Position numbers and translations under genes: made by a program. A stretch of 64,000 nt of DNA, from NCBI GenBank assembly GCA_033439255.1, contig CM065879.1, positions 1,158,501 through 1,222,500 of the forward strand, in the 5' to 3' direction. This document shows positions 1-11,853 of the stretch, one piece after another. Under the pieces are notes generated by a model that worked only from the letters and a program-made list of their open reading frames with translations, was not told where the DNA came from and searched no databases. Source of the stretch: Hericium rajendrae. Lineage: Eukaryota > Basidiomycota > Agaricomycetes > Russulales > Hericiaceae. Position 1 is the stretch's first letter; each line of letters opens with the position of its first letter.

Positions 1-2
1 CC

Positions 3-645
3 TATCCCGGCGCCAGAGTTATCGTCGGTTTCAGTGCCGTCTGGTCAGTGAGATCCTGTTATAGTCGTGTCTGTCATATAATGTTTATCTGTTCACAAGC
101 CCATACTGTCAAACCTGGTACCAGATTGATTATCATTGGAGCCACGACATCAGATCAACTACTTATGACCAACAGCGAGAGGCCTTCATGTTGAAGAGGT
201 ACGGAGATCCCCGCAGCAGCGAATCCGCGCCAGCCAGCCCGCCACAAATGCTGAGACGGATAAGCAAAAACCTGTTTGAAGCTCTTTTTAGGGATAGTGG
301 GGGACATGCTGCCGCAGTGGCAGACTTGGGCATGGTGCGTAGGATCTCAGTGAACCCTGTACTTCCCCTCGTCTTCGATTTCGACCGGCAACGGCTTGGA
401 GAACTCAAATATGAAGACCTCAGATATGAAGATGGAGATTTGAGATGCATGTCGGCATTGTTTGGACTTCAATGTACGTACGATATCCTCAATCTCTTAT
501 AATGAAAGGCTTAGTTAGGAACGCCGCCGTAGTTAGGCAGGAAGACTTGCCAGTGAATGGGTCTCTACGTTCCAGAACCGGTGCTTCAGACGGTATGACA
601 TGCATTGTTCCGGTCTTCTATCTAGAAAATAATCCTGACCAGTGA
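3..645 (+). CDS. ULD-family protein, copy 1 (3' part only)
   Basis: This is the C-terminal part of a gene that begins before the window. Likely exons are about 3-43, 100-473 and 533-645, joined by GT-AG introns that match positions in the other four copies. Visible pieces are YPGAR..VGFSAV, PYCQTWYQI, then QREAFMLKRYGDP, and a final exon ending NNPDQ. The protein belongs to the family described in full at 27602-29170. All visible exons are open, so this copy could be functional, but the N-terminal and ubiquitin-like exons are not in the window. The function of the family is unknown. Assignment rests on alignment by eye to the other copies. Confidence 0.6.
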
Positions 646-1549
646 TCTTGCAGCGTTTCGAAAGTGGATGCGGTTGCACTTTCCACCAACGACCAGGCTA
701 TTCACATCAGACCTGGCAAAGCTGCACCTTAGTTCGCTTGAAGCTTGATCACCCGACGCGGCTGACATCATTGACGCAGCAAAGCGAAGAGGAGAGGCAA
801 AATAAGCATGTCATGGACGTAAAAGTCCGGTGCACAGGCAATGAACCGGCATAGAGATGAGAAATGGATTCATGAGGAAGCATACAGGACCACATATAGG
901 TAAGCCGGATAGCAGTCTGCATGGTCCGGGACAGATATGGGTCGATATAGAAGCTGCTTAGACCGGTGACCGTCTATCTACCACACAAGAAGGCGAGCAT
1001 GTGTCGTTTTCGATGGGATGCTCGCCTTCGAACGTCGTATGGCCTGGTCGCGAGACTAGGAGCTGCTCTGAGAAACTGACTCGGTAGGCGCATAGATACG
1101 ATGCAAACTGTCTGAGAGAGTCGAACCGCGATTGTGCCATTCACTTGCTAGGTCTTGCAGCACCCATGACGCGACTACTTGGCTTAGAACGTCTTCAGTT
1201 CGTCTGGATGGGCTCGACGCCGGTCACGAACATCGAGATCTGACCAACATCTGCAATTGATATGAAGAGAACGCGAAGGAATGTGCAGAGACATGCAGTC
1301 GCGAATAAGAGTGAAGTAGTGTGCAGGGAATGTACAGATGAATGCGAAGAATAATGGTACAGTTACGATAAGCGTGCTAAGAGAACCGACTGCGCTGTCC
1401 AACGACGTGCCGAGTGCAAGCGAGTCCGAGAATCCCCGTACAATCCTTGACGAAGACCAAACGAAAGAATGAAAAGCGAAGATGAAGACGAAGACGAACG
1501 AATGCAACAATAAAAACAACATCATAAAACAAAACCCGACTTCGGGTGC
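646..1549. other. Gene-free stretch between two genes
   Basis: No convincing coding sequence is seen. The part from 646 to about 790 still resembles the 3' flank of ULD copies 2 and 5 (shared 'CAGACCTGGCAA' context), so the family duplication extends past the coding region. The right part is the presumed 3' UTR of the next gene, which lies on the minus strand. Confidence 0.5.
989..1029. repeat. Perfect 12-bp inverted repeat (hairpin)
   Basis: GAAGGCGAGCAT at 989-1000 is matched by its exact reverse complement at 1018-1029 with a 17-nt loop. No flanking duplication or coding context explains it. It may be a stray hairpin or the remains of a small foldback element. Confidence 0.55.
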
Positions 1550-4500
1550 TCACCGCCGCTCGGCCTTGCCAGCGAACGCCCGCAGCCGTTTCAGCATCTC
1601 CTCCATCCCGACTTCACGCTCCGACGACGCGCGCTCGCGCTCGATCACCTGCGCGATCGACGGCGTGCGATCTCGCGCCAGATTCTGCGCATACTGCGCA
1701 CCCGCCGCCTCGCTGCTCGCGCGCGCAAATGGGAGCGCGCCCGCGGCCGAGATGCGTCGCAGCGCCTTGGACGCACGCCGCTCCTCCTTCTCGCGCCGCC
1801 GCTCGTCCGTCCCCTCCTTTTCCGTCCCGAGCCCGCTCTGCGAGCTCGAGCTCCCGCTCAGGACTAACGACGACGACGCCGAGTCGCGGTTGGCCTCGGG
1901 CGCGGGCGCGCCGTTCGGCGGCCGCAGCCGTGCCTCCTGGTTCTCGACCTCGGGGATGGCATCCAGCGCGGCGCTCTCGTCCACCACGATGCCCAGACCT
2001 TTGCTTCCCACGTCCTCCGCGTTCCTTGTGCGCTGAGAGGTATTCACACTCGGGCCGGGGACAGTATACGCGCGATGCGTCCTTGTCGGCGGCGAGTCCT
2101 TCTCCCCGGGCGTCGATGCTTGCTCAGGCGAGCTCTCCTCGCCCGACTTGACGTGCCCATTCACGACGAGATACCGCAGCCCGCTGATCTCGCGGTCACG
2201 CCGCCGCGCGGCGCGCTCTAGGACGTCGATGCGCGCGAGCAGCGCCACTTTGTCGGCCTCGAGCTCCGCGTTGCGCGCGAGTGCGGCCTGCAACGTGTCC
2301 GGCGCGCTTTTTTCCGAGTCGGCGTCCTTGTTCTTGCTGGTGCGCTCGTCAATGCTCTTCAGAGGCGTGCTGTGCGTGCGCGCCCGGTTCTTGTCTTGCG
2401 GCACCGGCAGGGACACGAGGGACGGGATCGTCGGCAGGCCTGATATGCTGTCAGGGTTGCTGCCAGACGGCATGACAAGCGTGCCCGAGGACGCAGACGA
2501 TGACGACGGCGCAGTCGAGATTGACGACGGCATCGAGACAAGCGTCTGCGCGGACAGACTCGATCCGCTCGCCGAGCTGGTCGAGATGGACCGTACAGAG
2601 CGCATGGAATCGGAGGGGATGACGGGCAGCGGCTTTTGCGGTGGCGGCGACGCGGCAGCCAGATTCACCATGCGCGAGGGCGACGGGCTCGTCGGCGATG
2701 CGCGTATCCTCGTCCCACCTGGGATGGGAGACTGCGAAGGCGATGCGGGCGGGGAGAGCGACTCGCGCAGGCGCGCCTTGAGCGACGAGTTCATGGAACT
2801 GGCGGCGGAGATGGTACGGCTGCGGAGCGAGGGCGTCAGAATGGGCGATGCCGTGGCTGAGCGCGTGCCGGATGGGTCCAACGTGGACGGCGCGTGCATG
2901 TTGGACTGCAGGGCAATCAGCCGATATCCAAACATCTTCAAAGTGTATGTCACTGACCAACTGCGACGGACGCGCGCTGGTCGTCCTTAGCCTCGACGAG
3001 CTCGAGCGCACAGACGATGTTGACGCATTCGTGCTCGTACTTCCAGAACGCCCGCGCGTGGGCGTCAGAACCTGCCTGGTGTCCTTCTCCTCGTCCTCCG
3101 ACTTTTCAAATGGCGCACCGAGCTCGAGCACGGCTTCGAGCTCCGCCGAGTTGTTCGATTCAGAACGGGCATGCTCATTGCCCGATCCGACTTTCGTGTT
3201 CTTCGCAGATTCGGCTTCGAATGCTTCGACGGCGCGCTCGCGGATCTAAACAGGGAGTGTCAGTGCCCCTTCCAGACTTAAGAGGCCGAACACATACCAG
3301 CTGTGCCGGGGTCGGCATCGGCTTCCGTACGTGTCTTTGTGGCGTCGCGGTCGGCGTCGGCGATGGCGACGGCGTAGTGCTGGGACTACGTGGCTGTGCC
3401 CCAGTGGGCATAGGCAGTCGGCCTTTGCCCGGCGTGCTCAGCGCGAGCTTCCGCCGCCCGCGATCTAGCTCGCGCTCACTCTCCGACGCGCTGGAGCGGA
3501 AGTCAAACACACGCTCGAGCTCGTCGCGCGAGCTGCCCGTCGCGCTCGTTGCGCTCGTTGACGCGCTCGGCGTGCGCGCGTGCAGCCGGTGCGAGTGATA
3601 TGTCGGGCGGCGCCCGCGGCCCGAGAACATCGATGTGCTTGTGCCCGAGCCAGTGCTCAGCTCGCCGTCACTCCGGACTTGCGAAGACGATGGCGACGCG
3701 ATGCGTGAGCGGGAGTGGGAACGCGGGAGGGCCGAGTTCGACGGAGGCGCGGGGCGCACGCGCTCGGCACTGTTGCGCTGTCCGCTGATGACGCTAGCTT
3801 CACCACTAGAGCGCACGATCGACGAGGAGCGTTGGTGCATGGTGGTCGAGACCGCAATGGGGACAGGCGCCTCGCGCGGCGAGACGTACATCTTCTCTTC
3901 CTCTGCAAGCTCGGCGGCGGTCGGCGCGGGCGCGGGCGAGATCGTGATGGTCGGCCGTGGCCGTTCGCGCTGCTGCTCCCGTTCCCTCTCCCTTAGCTTT
4001 GCGGCCGACGATGGCGGGAGGGGGATGAAGAACGCAGAGGATGACATCACGCTCACAGGCGAAGGGAGTGATGAGGCCGATGTGGAGACAGAATTGGATG
4101 CAGAATTGGATGCGGATGCGGATGTGGAAGTCGCGGTAGGTGTAGGGGTGTTGCGGTCACTGTCTCGACATTGTTGAGGTAATTGAAGCGGGAAGTCAGG
4201 TTTGGTCGGGGAGCCAGTGGGCGTTGCGTTTTCGCGATCCTGGCCGGAGGCGGATCCTCGGTGACGGTCACGGTGGTGCGAAGTGGTTACTGATCTCTGC
4301 GCTACAGAGGAGGGTGTCGGGGTCGTGGAACGGCCTGCGCCATTTGATGGGTGTACAGAGGGAGACGATGTGGGCGATCTGGTGAATTGGGATATTGGTG
4401 AAAACGAGGGTGTAGGCACATTCAGCGGGGGAAGCGAAGAATTCGGTGAAAGTGTCGTTGATGAAGAATGGCGACCGACTGGGAGTGGCGGCCTGGGGGA

Positions 4501-5237
4501 GCTTGACGAGCTTGCAGTGGGCTGAAAGCTGGCTCTGTAATGATCACCAAAGAGTCAGTACAATAGTTCATTTTGGTCTTTCCGGGACACGGAGACAAAA
4601 AGCTTAAATCTCGCGGGCGACGGAAGTAAAGCCACGTGCACGTAGACGGAGATAGCAACGGCAACATCCGAGCAACTGAACAACCGCCCAATAGACGCGC
4701 GAAATTTGCAGGAACGGCGCCAAACTAGTCAACGCGCGTGTCTGACGACAGCATTGGACATAAAATAGAGCATTTAGGCTGTCAACGAGGGCGTAGCATG
4801 CGGCAAGCTAGAACTGTGTGTCCACTCCACGTAGATCGGCGAGAACGTGGTGGCGATGGTCTATTGAAAATATAGGATGGCACGTACCCTGCAGACAGCC
4901 GCTTGAGTTTCCGCCAGTCCTTAGTCTTGGTCGTGCTCTCGCTCTCGCTGGCACTCGCGCTGGCGTCCTTAATCGTACCGGCGGACTTGCGCTTCAGACC
5001 GAAAAGTGGTATTCTGCGCTTGGAACGGGCACCAGGTTCCTTAGCCAGCTCAGCGGACGCGGCGGGCAGCAGAGGCGGGTGTGAATCGCGATGCGAGTGG
5101 GAGCGGCGGAGGAGGTCTGTGATGTCAGACGTCTTCGTGCGGAGGCGACGGGCAGCGGAGGGCGACGTGGTACTGGGCGAAGCCAAGGACATGGCGGGGG
5201 TGGAGGACGTGCTCAAGTTCGAGTTGACGTAGGACAT
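1550..5237 (-). CDS. Large Ser/Pro-rich protein with C-terminal coiled coil, unknown function
   Basis: Four exons fit well: 5237-4888, 4534-3298, 3245-2959 and 2905-1550, giving roughly 1,075 residues. The start ATG is followed by MSYVNSNLSTSSTPAMSL. Most of the protein is low-complexity Ser/Pro/Thr/Arg sequence with many SP and TP sites, which suggests a disordered phosphoprotein. A basic patch near residue 80 (SKRRIPLFGLKRKS) precedes it. Near residue 840 a heptad-like segment (LQAALARNAELEADKVALLARI..) is a probable coiled coil, followed by KALRRISAAGALPFARASSE and a charged tail ending GKAERR. No catalytic motif was found. A scaffold or cytoskeleton-linked role would be typical of such architecture but is only inference. 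The introns are 50-350 nt and all junctions keep frame. Confidence 0.7.
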
Positions 5238-8200
5238 GATGGAGGTTGTCCGTCACGGGCGGCAGGGGGGACAGAAACGAAACGGAAACGAGACGGAAAC
5301 AAGGAGCGTGAGGGTTGCGCAGAAAGAGCGTGAACCCCGAGAAAGACAACTGGCGGGAAAACAAGCGAACGCCAAGGCAACCTGTGAAACCGTCGCGGAC
5401 GCGAGGGAAAGGGGGACGGGGTATGGCTGCAGGCGGCGGGGAAAAGGAAGAGGAAGGAAGAGCAGAGGGCCTCAGTGGAGGGACGGATGTTCCATTCTGG
5501 ACACGCGCGTCCTCGCTGTTAAGCTTTAAGTTCTCTTGCCCTGCTCGATCTGGTTGTGGACATGTACTCCCAGTACTTCGTCCTTCGCACTGTTGTCTTG
5601 TGTTTTGCTCTTGTTGCTCATTTTTTCATCTTCATCTTTTGTTTTCGCCCTACCGTGTTCTGGCTCCCGCCGCTCCAGAGGTCTCCCGCGCCCCCCTGCC
5701 GTCCCCGTCCATGCGTCTGCAAAATGGAAGGAAAGGTCCGACGCCAGGGCACTGCCGTTATCCTGCTCGAGACCTATCTCGGCTAACAAGGCCATCAGCG
5801 CCCCAGATCGGGCCCCGATGCCCTTCTCGCTCACGAGATCCTTTTTGTTTGCTAGCATCCATGTCGCTCCACCTCGACGCTGTCTCCCGCCATGTCGGGC
5901 GTTGTTACACGTGTTGGCGCCAGCTACTTACGCTGTGCCCGACTCCGTGTCTCCCCTGAAAGTTGGTGGCGCACGGCGCCACAAGCCAGCGGATGCTGTC
6001 CCGACTACCCCGAATTCGCTTGCCGCACGCGCTCGTGTGCCTACCGACCCGACTAACGAGCGAGCTCCTTCGGCTATCCAATCAAATGTCTCACTCGAAA
6101 CAAGACGACGCGGCCCGAGCGCTTTGATTCTTCGACATTCCCTCGAATTCCTGTATCAGCTACATTATCGTCATAGACATCCCTGGCCAACATCGTGCAT
6201 CCACATGTCCACATAATGCAAATGCGCATCGCAAACGCGGTAAGTAAGCAATAACAAGTATGTATGACATCTCCGATCAAGCGTGGCGCGATTCGACGAC
6301 TGGCGCGCTGCCGCCATTGACAATATTTGACATATCCGACGTCGGAGGGAACCACGCGGACGCGCTCCGTAACTTCTCCGTAGTGCTCCATCTGTTGTCT
6401 TCGACAAGATCAAGTGCCGCTTTGCCACGATGGCCTGCCCGTGCGCACGCCATCACAAGCAAAATCGATACAATGACCCCGCCCTTGGCTGTGCTGTCTC
6501 GAATTTCCATCTATTTCGATCTGAATTTCCTTGTCTTTTGGTCTGCGCGGAACGTATTCTGATGCACCCCGAGCGTTCTATGGAACGGATCCCGCCATCA
6601 GTGCACGTGAATTTCCAATGCATGGCCCTCAGGCTCAAGCGCACGTCCGAAGTACGCCCGGCCACGGAGGCTTTAGTGCGACTCATTGTTTAGGCCATGC
6701 AGACGACGGGTGCAGTCGTCTTGTTTATTGCTTTTCCTTCAGTTGGAATCCCGGATGGAACGCTTATGCTAAATGCAAGATCCCGACAAATGCTATTTAA
6801 TGCATCGGCACCCGCGCGTCCTTCGCGTATGTCGAGCTTTGTTGCGCGTTCGTGTCCTCCAGATGCGAGGGTCTTTGCCACTGCGATTCCTGGCTGTACT
6901 GCCTTTCTATCTCATCTTCGTACTTCTGGAGTTCATTTCCGACACATAGAATGTCTTCCATTTGGGGTCAGCAGCGGAGACGAAAGCTCACGTCGTGCTA
7001 CGCGAAGAGCTTCGAGGATCTGTGATGCGTCTTGGTGGCCCGATCTGGCGAGTTCGCAATGGTGCATCGCGTCTGGTGTCTTCAAGCTTGTGGTGAGTTC
7101 ATCGTTGCCTGAATAATGTATTGTGAGACTCACGCAGAAATCTCATCACTCCAGGATGGTCGATGCAGAGCATCGGACGTATGTAGTACTCTGCGCGGTC
7201 TCAAATCCACCGACCGAAGCCTGTACTACAAGTCCAGATTCCCGCTGCTCGGATCCTCCCATGCCAAACACGATGACATGTTCCATTCTACACCTCCACG
7301 ACCCGGGTCGAGGGTCTGTCGTCGGTATGCTTTCCCCTCTCGTCCATCTCCTCCTCAACTTCAACATATCACCAAAAACGTCCACCATGTCACACTCGGG
7401 ACTACAAATTCAAATTCAGTTCGCCCGAACACTCGTCCTAGAGCAAGATATCCATGAATATGAAGAGACGCTTCATGGCTCCGTTTTCCACTATGGAAGC
7501 TTCCCGCATGGTAGCATGTCAACTGTCGTACTATATCGGCCACTCCTTTTGTTCTCGCATCTGGTAAGATGGCGCCCATATTCCTCGCCTTCTTTAATGT
7601 GCGGCACTCATCCGCTTCTAGCCATACGCTTGCGTCACCGAGGTGAGATTCTCGCCGCGATCAACAGAGGCTTATTTGACAGCGCGTCCGTCCGCGCATC
7701 GTGCAGGCTGAGGCATCTCAGACTTCCTATTGTGCCTTCATCTCCCCGCAGGTTTCCATTCGCCGTACTCCAGCTCCGACTTCGTCGCCCGGATCAACGA
7801 TCGGCCCTTCCCCTTCCCTCCGGGCTCCAAGGCTAAACACACAAAGTGCTCTGCCCCGTGCAATCCAACGTTACGCCCCACTCCTCATATCACAAAGTCA
7901 CTCGCCGGGCCACAAGAAAACGCGGTCTGGCATAGGGCACCGCAGGCTTTGCACTGGGTGCAATGGAGATGTCAGCTCGCCACGTAGCTCATCTAACGCA
8001 TTCATATGCTAGAACGCGCGAGAGGTGAGTGCAATTGGACTGCGTTACGTCGCGCACGCTGTGAGCTGTCACCCGGGCTCCTTCGGCGATGAGATACTAT
8101 ACTACGTCCACGGTCATCTCGCTGGCGCCCCGCGCTCTCCATGGCCCCACCGGCACCGGATGCATAGGCGAAATCGGCGATGTTTAATCTTCTGTGCGGT

Positions 8201-9521
8201 CATTTGCTCGTCGCGGTGCCTTCACACGTACGGCGCACCCCATCAGGCGTTCACATGTCCCTTTTTGGGATTATGCTGGTCTTGGCTGGTTGGCTACCGT
8301 CAGGCTTCTACCAAAGACAACGGTCGGCAGCTTTAGAGTGGGCGTAAGTTGGATCAGGGGCCAGCGGAGTCGCACAGGACGGATGGGGCTTTCACATTCG
8401 CTCGTTCCTCACTGGATTGCTTCAGGTGCCGTTATTATCGATCCCCCTCCCCGCATCTGGCAAGCATCTGGCATTTTTGCGGCCGGTTATCAGCCTGGCG
8501 AACATAGGAGCAGGCAATGCAGCAGTGCTTATCGCCCGGATCTCCTCCATCTCCAGCCTCGTGTCCACAGCGTGGCTCACCAGCGCCCCCTCCAAACGCA
8601 AAATACGAACTTTCATGCCCAGCTCCTGCCAGTGGTGCTGGGCATCAGTGCCGGCTTGGACTTCACGCGTAGCGACGCCGTCACCCGTCACATCGCGGCC
8701 TTTGTGTTCATATCTCGTGTTTCCAGGAGCATCATGTTCGCGCGCATCCATCGCAATATCACGTCTGGACGCTATCGTCGCCCGGGGATCAAGCACCGCG
8801 CTCGGAAATGAACGCCGATCTTTGGAATCCAATCCACACAGAGACCGACGTCAGCCATTGATGCAAATGCGCTCCGCGAATGGCTATGGGAGGTCCTGCT
8901 TTGTGCGAGGATGATCGCGGCGTCGTAATGTCTACACGTATGTGCGGGCTTGTGGATGTTCTGGAGAATGTGCTCAGGTACGCTTTATGGAATGACATTT
9001 ATCAAACGGCATGATGAGGAGACGGATGAGAGTGAGGCGATCGCACGCAGTCAGTAGGATAGAATGAGATGAAGGGGTAAATGTGAGTAGACTGAGGGAA
9101 TCGGCTGGAACGCAATGAGTAAAAGAGGACCACCGGGAAGGAGTTCCTGACCATTCCCTTTGAATAACTTGTGGGTGCTGTCATATATCATATATACGTT
9201 TGGCGAGAAGCTCACTCAGGCGTTGAGGACTTCCGTCCTATCATCCGTCCGTGTTTCAGTAAATTATGCTACGCCGCTATCATTGCCGCAAAACATATAC
9301 GCCCTCCGAGGCTTTCCACTGCTGCATGAAATTGATTTACCTGCTGGCAGCCAAAGCGTGCCCAAGCCTTGTGGCTTCAAATGTCAAACTTTGTGTCTCA
9401 GGCCTCAGGCCTCAGGAGCGAGAGTCAATAGGCCTTCCAGCCCGACGTTATTCGTCTGCAATCCTCTGCAGGTTGATCATGAACGGGCCGTTCCTGCGGC
9501 AGACCTATGCAACGTCAACGC
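5238..9521. other. Long stretch with no recognised gene
   Basis: About 4.3 kb. It holds the promoter side of the Ser-rich gene at its left end and the 3' flank of ULD copy 2 at its right end. Several open frames of 60-240 codons occur on both strands (for example 7123-7836 and 8194-8811), but none resembles a known family, many lack an ATG, and no consistent exon chain was found. A decayed insertion or a fast-evolving gene cannot be excluded. Confidence 0.4.
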
Positions 9522-11177
9522 TCAGTCTTCCGTAGGTAGATGCAGCCTCGAAAGGTCTGCTGTCGACAGTCTGAATGTTGATGCCGGTCTCCTCCCTATC
9601 CGCGCCGAAAATGCTGCCATGTTACGGATCAGCGCTATCAACAAAAATAAGGACCGAGCTATGCATGTCGTACCGTCTGACCTGTACGTTCTGTCGACCA
9701 GATCAGAAGGCTGTGAATTTAGCAAGTCTTTCTCTGTGCCTACGATGGTTTACCAGTTCAGCCTTCGACAAAAACGACGAAGGGTGTCAAACGCACATTT
9801 GAGTCCGTACAAAGCAAACAAGCACCTTACATCATCCGCGTGCCATCTGAAGCACGTCCGTCCGTACTGCTCTCCGTCTTCGATCAAGGGAAATACAGGG
9901 TGGACTGAAATCCTACGCATGAATCGCAAGTCCGCCGCTGCAGCCAGATCGGCGCCGAAATCCCTAAACAGTACATCGAAAGGGTTTGTCCCCATTCGTC
10001 TCATTATTTCTGTCGGGCTAGCTGGTGCGCATTCGATGCCACTTGGAGGATTTCCGTACTTCTCCGAGATGATGGCTTCTCGTTGTTGGTTATAGTCGCT
10101 TGTCCTATAATCGTACGACCACTCGTTGCTAATTTGGTACCAGGTTTGACAGTACGGGCTTTGCGAACAGACATGGTTTGTTAAGGCGCCATAGGCTGAT
10201 TGAACGAGACTTACTGACCAGACGGCACTGAAGCCAATCGTGACCTTGGCGCCAGGGTAGGCCCTCTGACATATCGGACAGGCTGTAGCATATTTTACGC
10301 AGACTTCCATATAGAAGGCTAGTTCGATACGAGGATGTTCGCCCGTTCTTTTTGGCCGCCGATGCGAAAACGATGTGAACTCGAAATTCACGATTTTGAG
10401 GTCGGGCCGGTCGCTGAAGTAAAATTTTGGAAGCGTTTAAAGCGCTGTATACGAGTCAAAATTAGATCCAAATAAATATCACGATCACACAAACCTCTCC
10501 CTCAAGCAGAACTCCGAAGGGATGGAGACAGAATGTCCACAGAAATCTGTGAACAGAACCGGTTCTTGTCCAGGATTTGGGGTGCCTTCCCAGGTGTATC
10601 CGAGGACATTCGGGTTCTTCTTGAGACAATGATGCATCTCACGGATTATCTCTAGCTGCTCGCGACTGTTCTCCTCAGTTCAAGACAATGCGTGCCTGTT
10701 AATGCGAGGATTAAATTCGCAGAAAGAGCAGATGAAAGAATAAAAGCCACTGACCCATGCGCTAGAGTCAGCAACGTATTAATAACTTCGATCTGCTCTG
10801 CAAGCCTCCGCTGAAGATCGATCATCTCGTTCTTCGCAAACAAGCCCCAACCTATCTTCCGCCACGAATCGAGCATCATACGCGTCCCACCGCCCTTGCG
10901 AAGGCTCTTCCGATAGTCGACGATATTGTTTCCAATCTTGCCGATGAGTGCAGAGCATATCGCCAATGACGCGTTGATGGCGTTCTCTAAGGAAGGAAAG
11001 AGCCTGTTGGGTCCCTGGAATGAGACTGTGCGATGCACGCAATTTACGATCTGGATAAATGAGTCGGTCTCGATATTCCATCGACGCGCCGGCACTCTCG
11101 CCAAACGCTTTCTGGACGCTTCTAGCTAGTTGAATGAGCGAAACGATGTCGCCGAACGTGAAAGCGATGGCAGGCAT
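9522..11177 (-). pseudogene. ULD-family copy 2, disrupted
   Basis: The copy starts at ATG 11177 (MPAIAFTFGDIVSLIQLA) and has the same exon order as copy 5: N-terminal domain, ubiquitin-like exon (GYTWEG, CGHS), CPICQRAYPGAK module, PYCQTWYQI exon and a long last exon ending HLPTED. Compared with copy 5, exon 1 lacks 14 nt near 11069, just after GASMEY, which shifts the frame for the rest of the exon. After the first intron, a TGA at 10682-10680 replaces the Arg codon found in copy 5. Use of an alternative acceptor 27 nt downstream could skip that stop but would not repair the frameshift. The remaining exons are open, which suggests recent inactivation. Confidence 0.65.
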
Positions 11178-11439
11178 GACAAGGATGACTGAGCTCTATC
11201 GAAGAAAAGAGAAAACGTTGTATCCTGGGACATGTAGCAGCACACACCCGCATGTCGCGGACCTTATGTACGTATACAGGACTCGAGCTCCTGCCAACCG
11301 TTGACTTGTCGCATAAACAGCGATTCAAAGACACAACTTGAACGGAAGTCACATCCAGACTTCCTTCCTAAGGACGCGGGGCATGTCTGCTATGCCACTT
11401 CTCTACCTTGACAGGATGCGGTCCGTCTCTCCCGTCGCT

Positions 11440-11853
11440 CAGGCAGTTGGCCACTCCAGGGAGATGTCGTTGAGGAACAGATTCGCTCTGCGAGTCCACT
11501 GGCTACGTGACGCTTGCGCTGTCAGTCCACACGTTGAGGAACAGACTCGCTTTGCGAGTCCCATTGGGACATGCGCGACAGTGCTCAAGCCTTCGCTCCG
11601 GTAATCCGCCGCTCCGGGGAGATGTTGTTGAGGAATAGACTCGCTCTGCGAGTCCATTGGCTGTGTGATGCTCACGCTGCCAGTCCACACGTTGAGGAAC
11701 AGACTTGCATTGCGAGTCCGATTCGGACGTGCGCGACAGGGCTCAGGCCGTCGCTCAGGCTCATATGTTGAGGAATAGACTCGCTCCGCGAGTCCGCATG
11801 GGCCATCCCACGATTCGGTGGTTCATTGATGAACACACTTGCTCTGCGAGTCC
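11440..11853. repeat. Tandem repeat with six hairpin units (158-bp higher-order period)
   Basis: A 29-bp core, GTTGAGGAACAGACTCGCTC plus TGCGAGTCC, recurs with few changes at 11469, 11533, 11627, 11691, 11767 and 11825. Each core contains a short palindrome, GACTCGC-3 nt-GCGAGTC. The first four cores form two copies of a 158-bp unit (11469 to 11627 and 11533 to 11691 are both exactly 158 bp apart), including the spacer sequence. The last two cores are more degenerate. There is no coding context. It looks like a minisatellite or the inside of a decayed element. Confidence 0.8.

Noticed and set aside
7123-7836. 237-codon plus-strand open frame, with others in 6.7-8.9 kb
   Set aside because: No recognisable domain, composition like non-coding DNA, and no splice-consistent chain. 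Reported only as an unresolved stretch.
11440-11853. CRISPR-like array
   Set aside because: Spacing of the cores is irregular (58-94 bp), the spacers are themselves repeated, no cas genes are present, and the DNA is eukaryotic.
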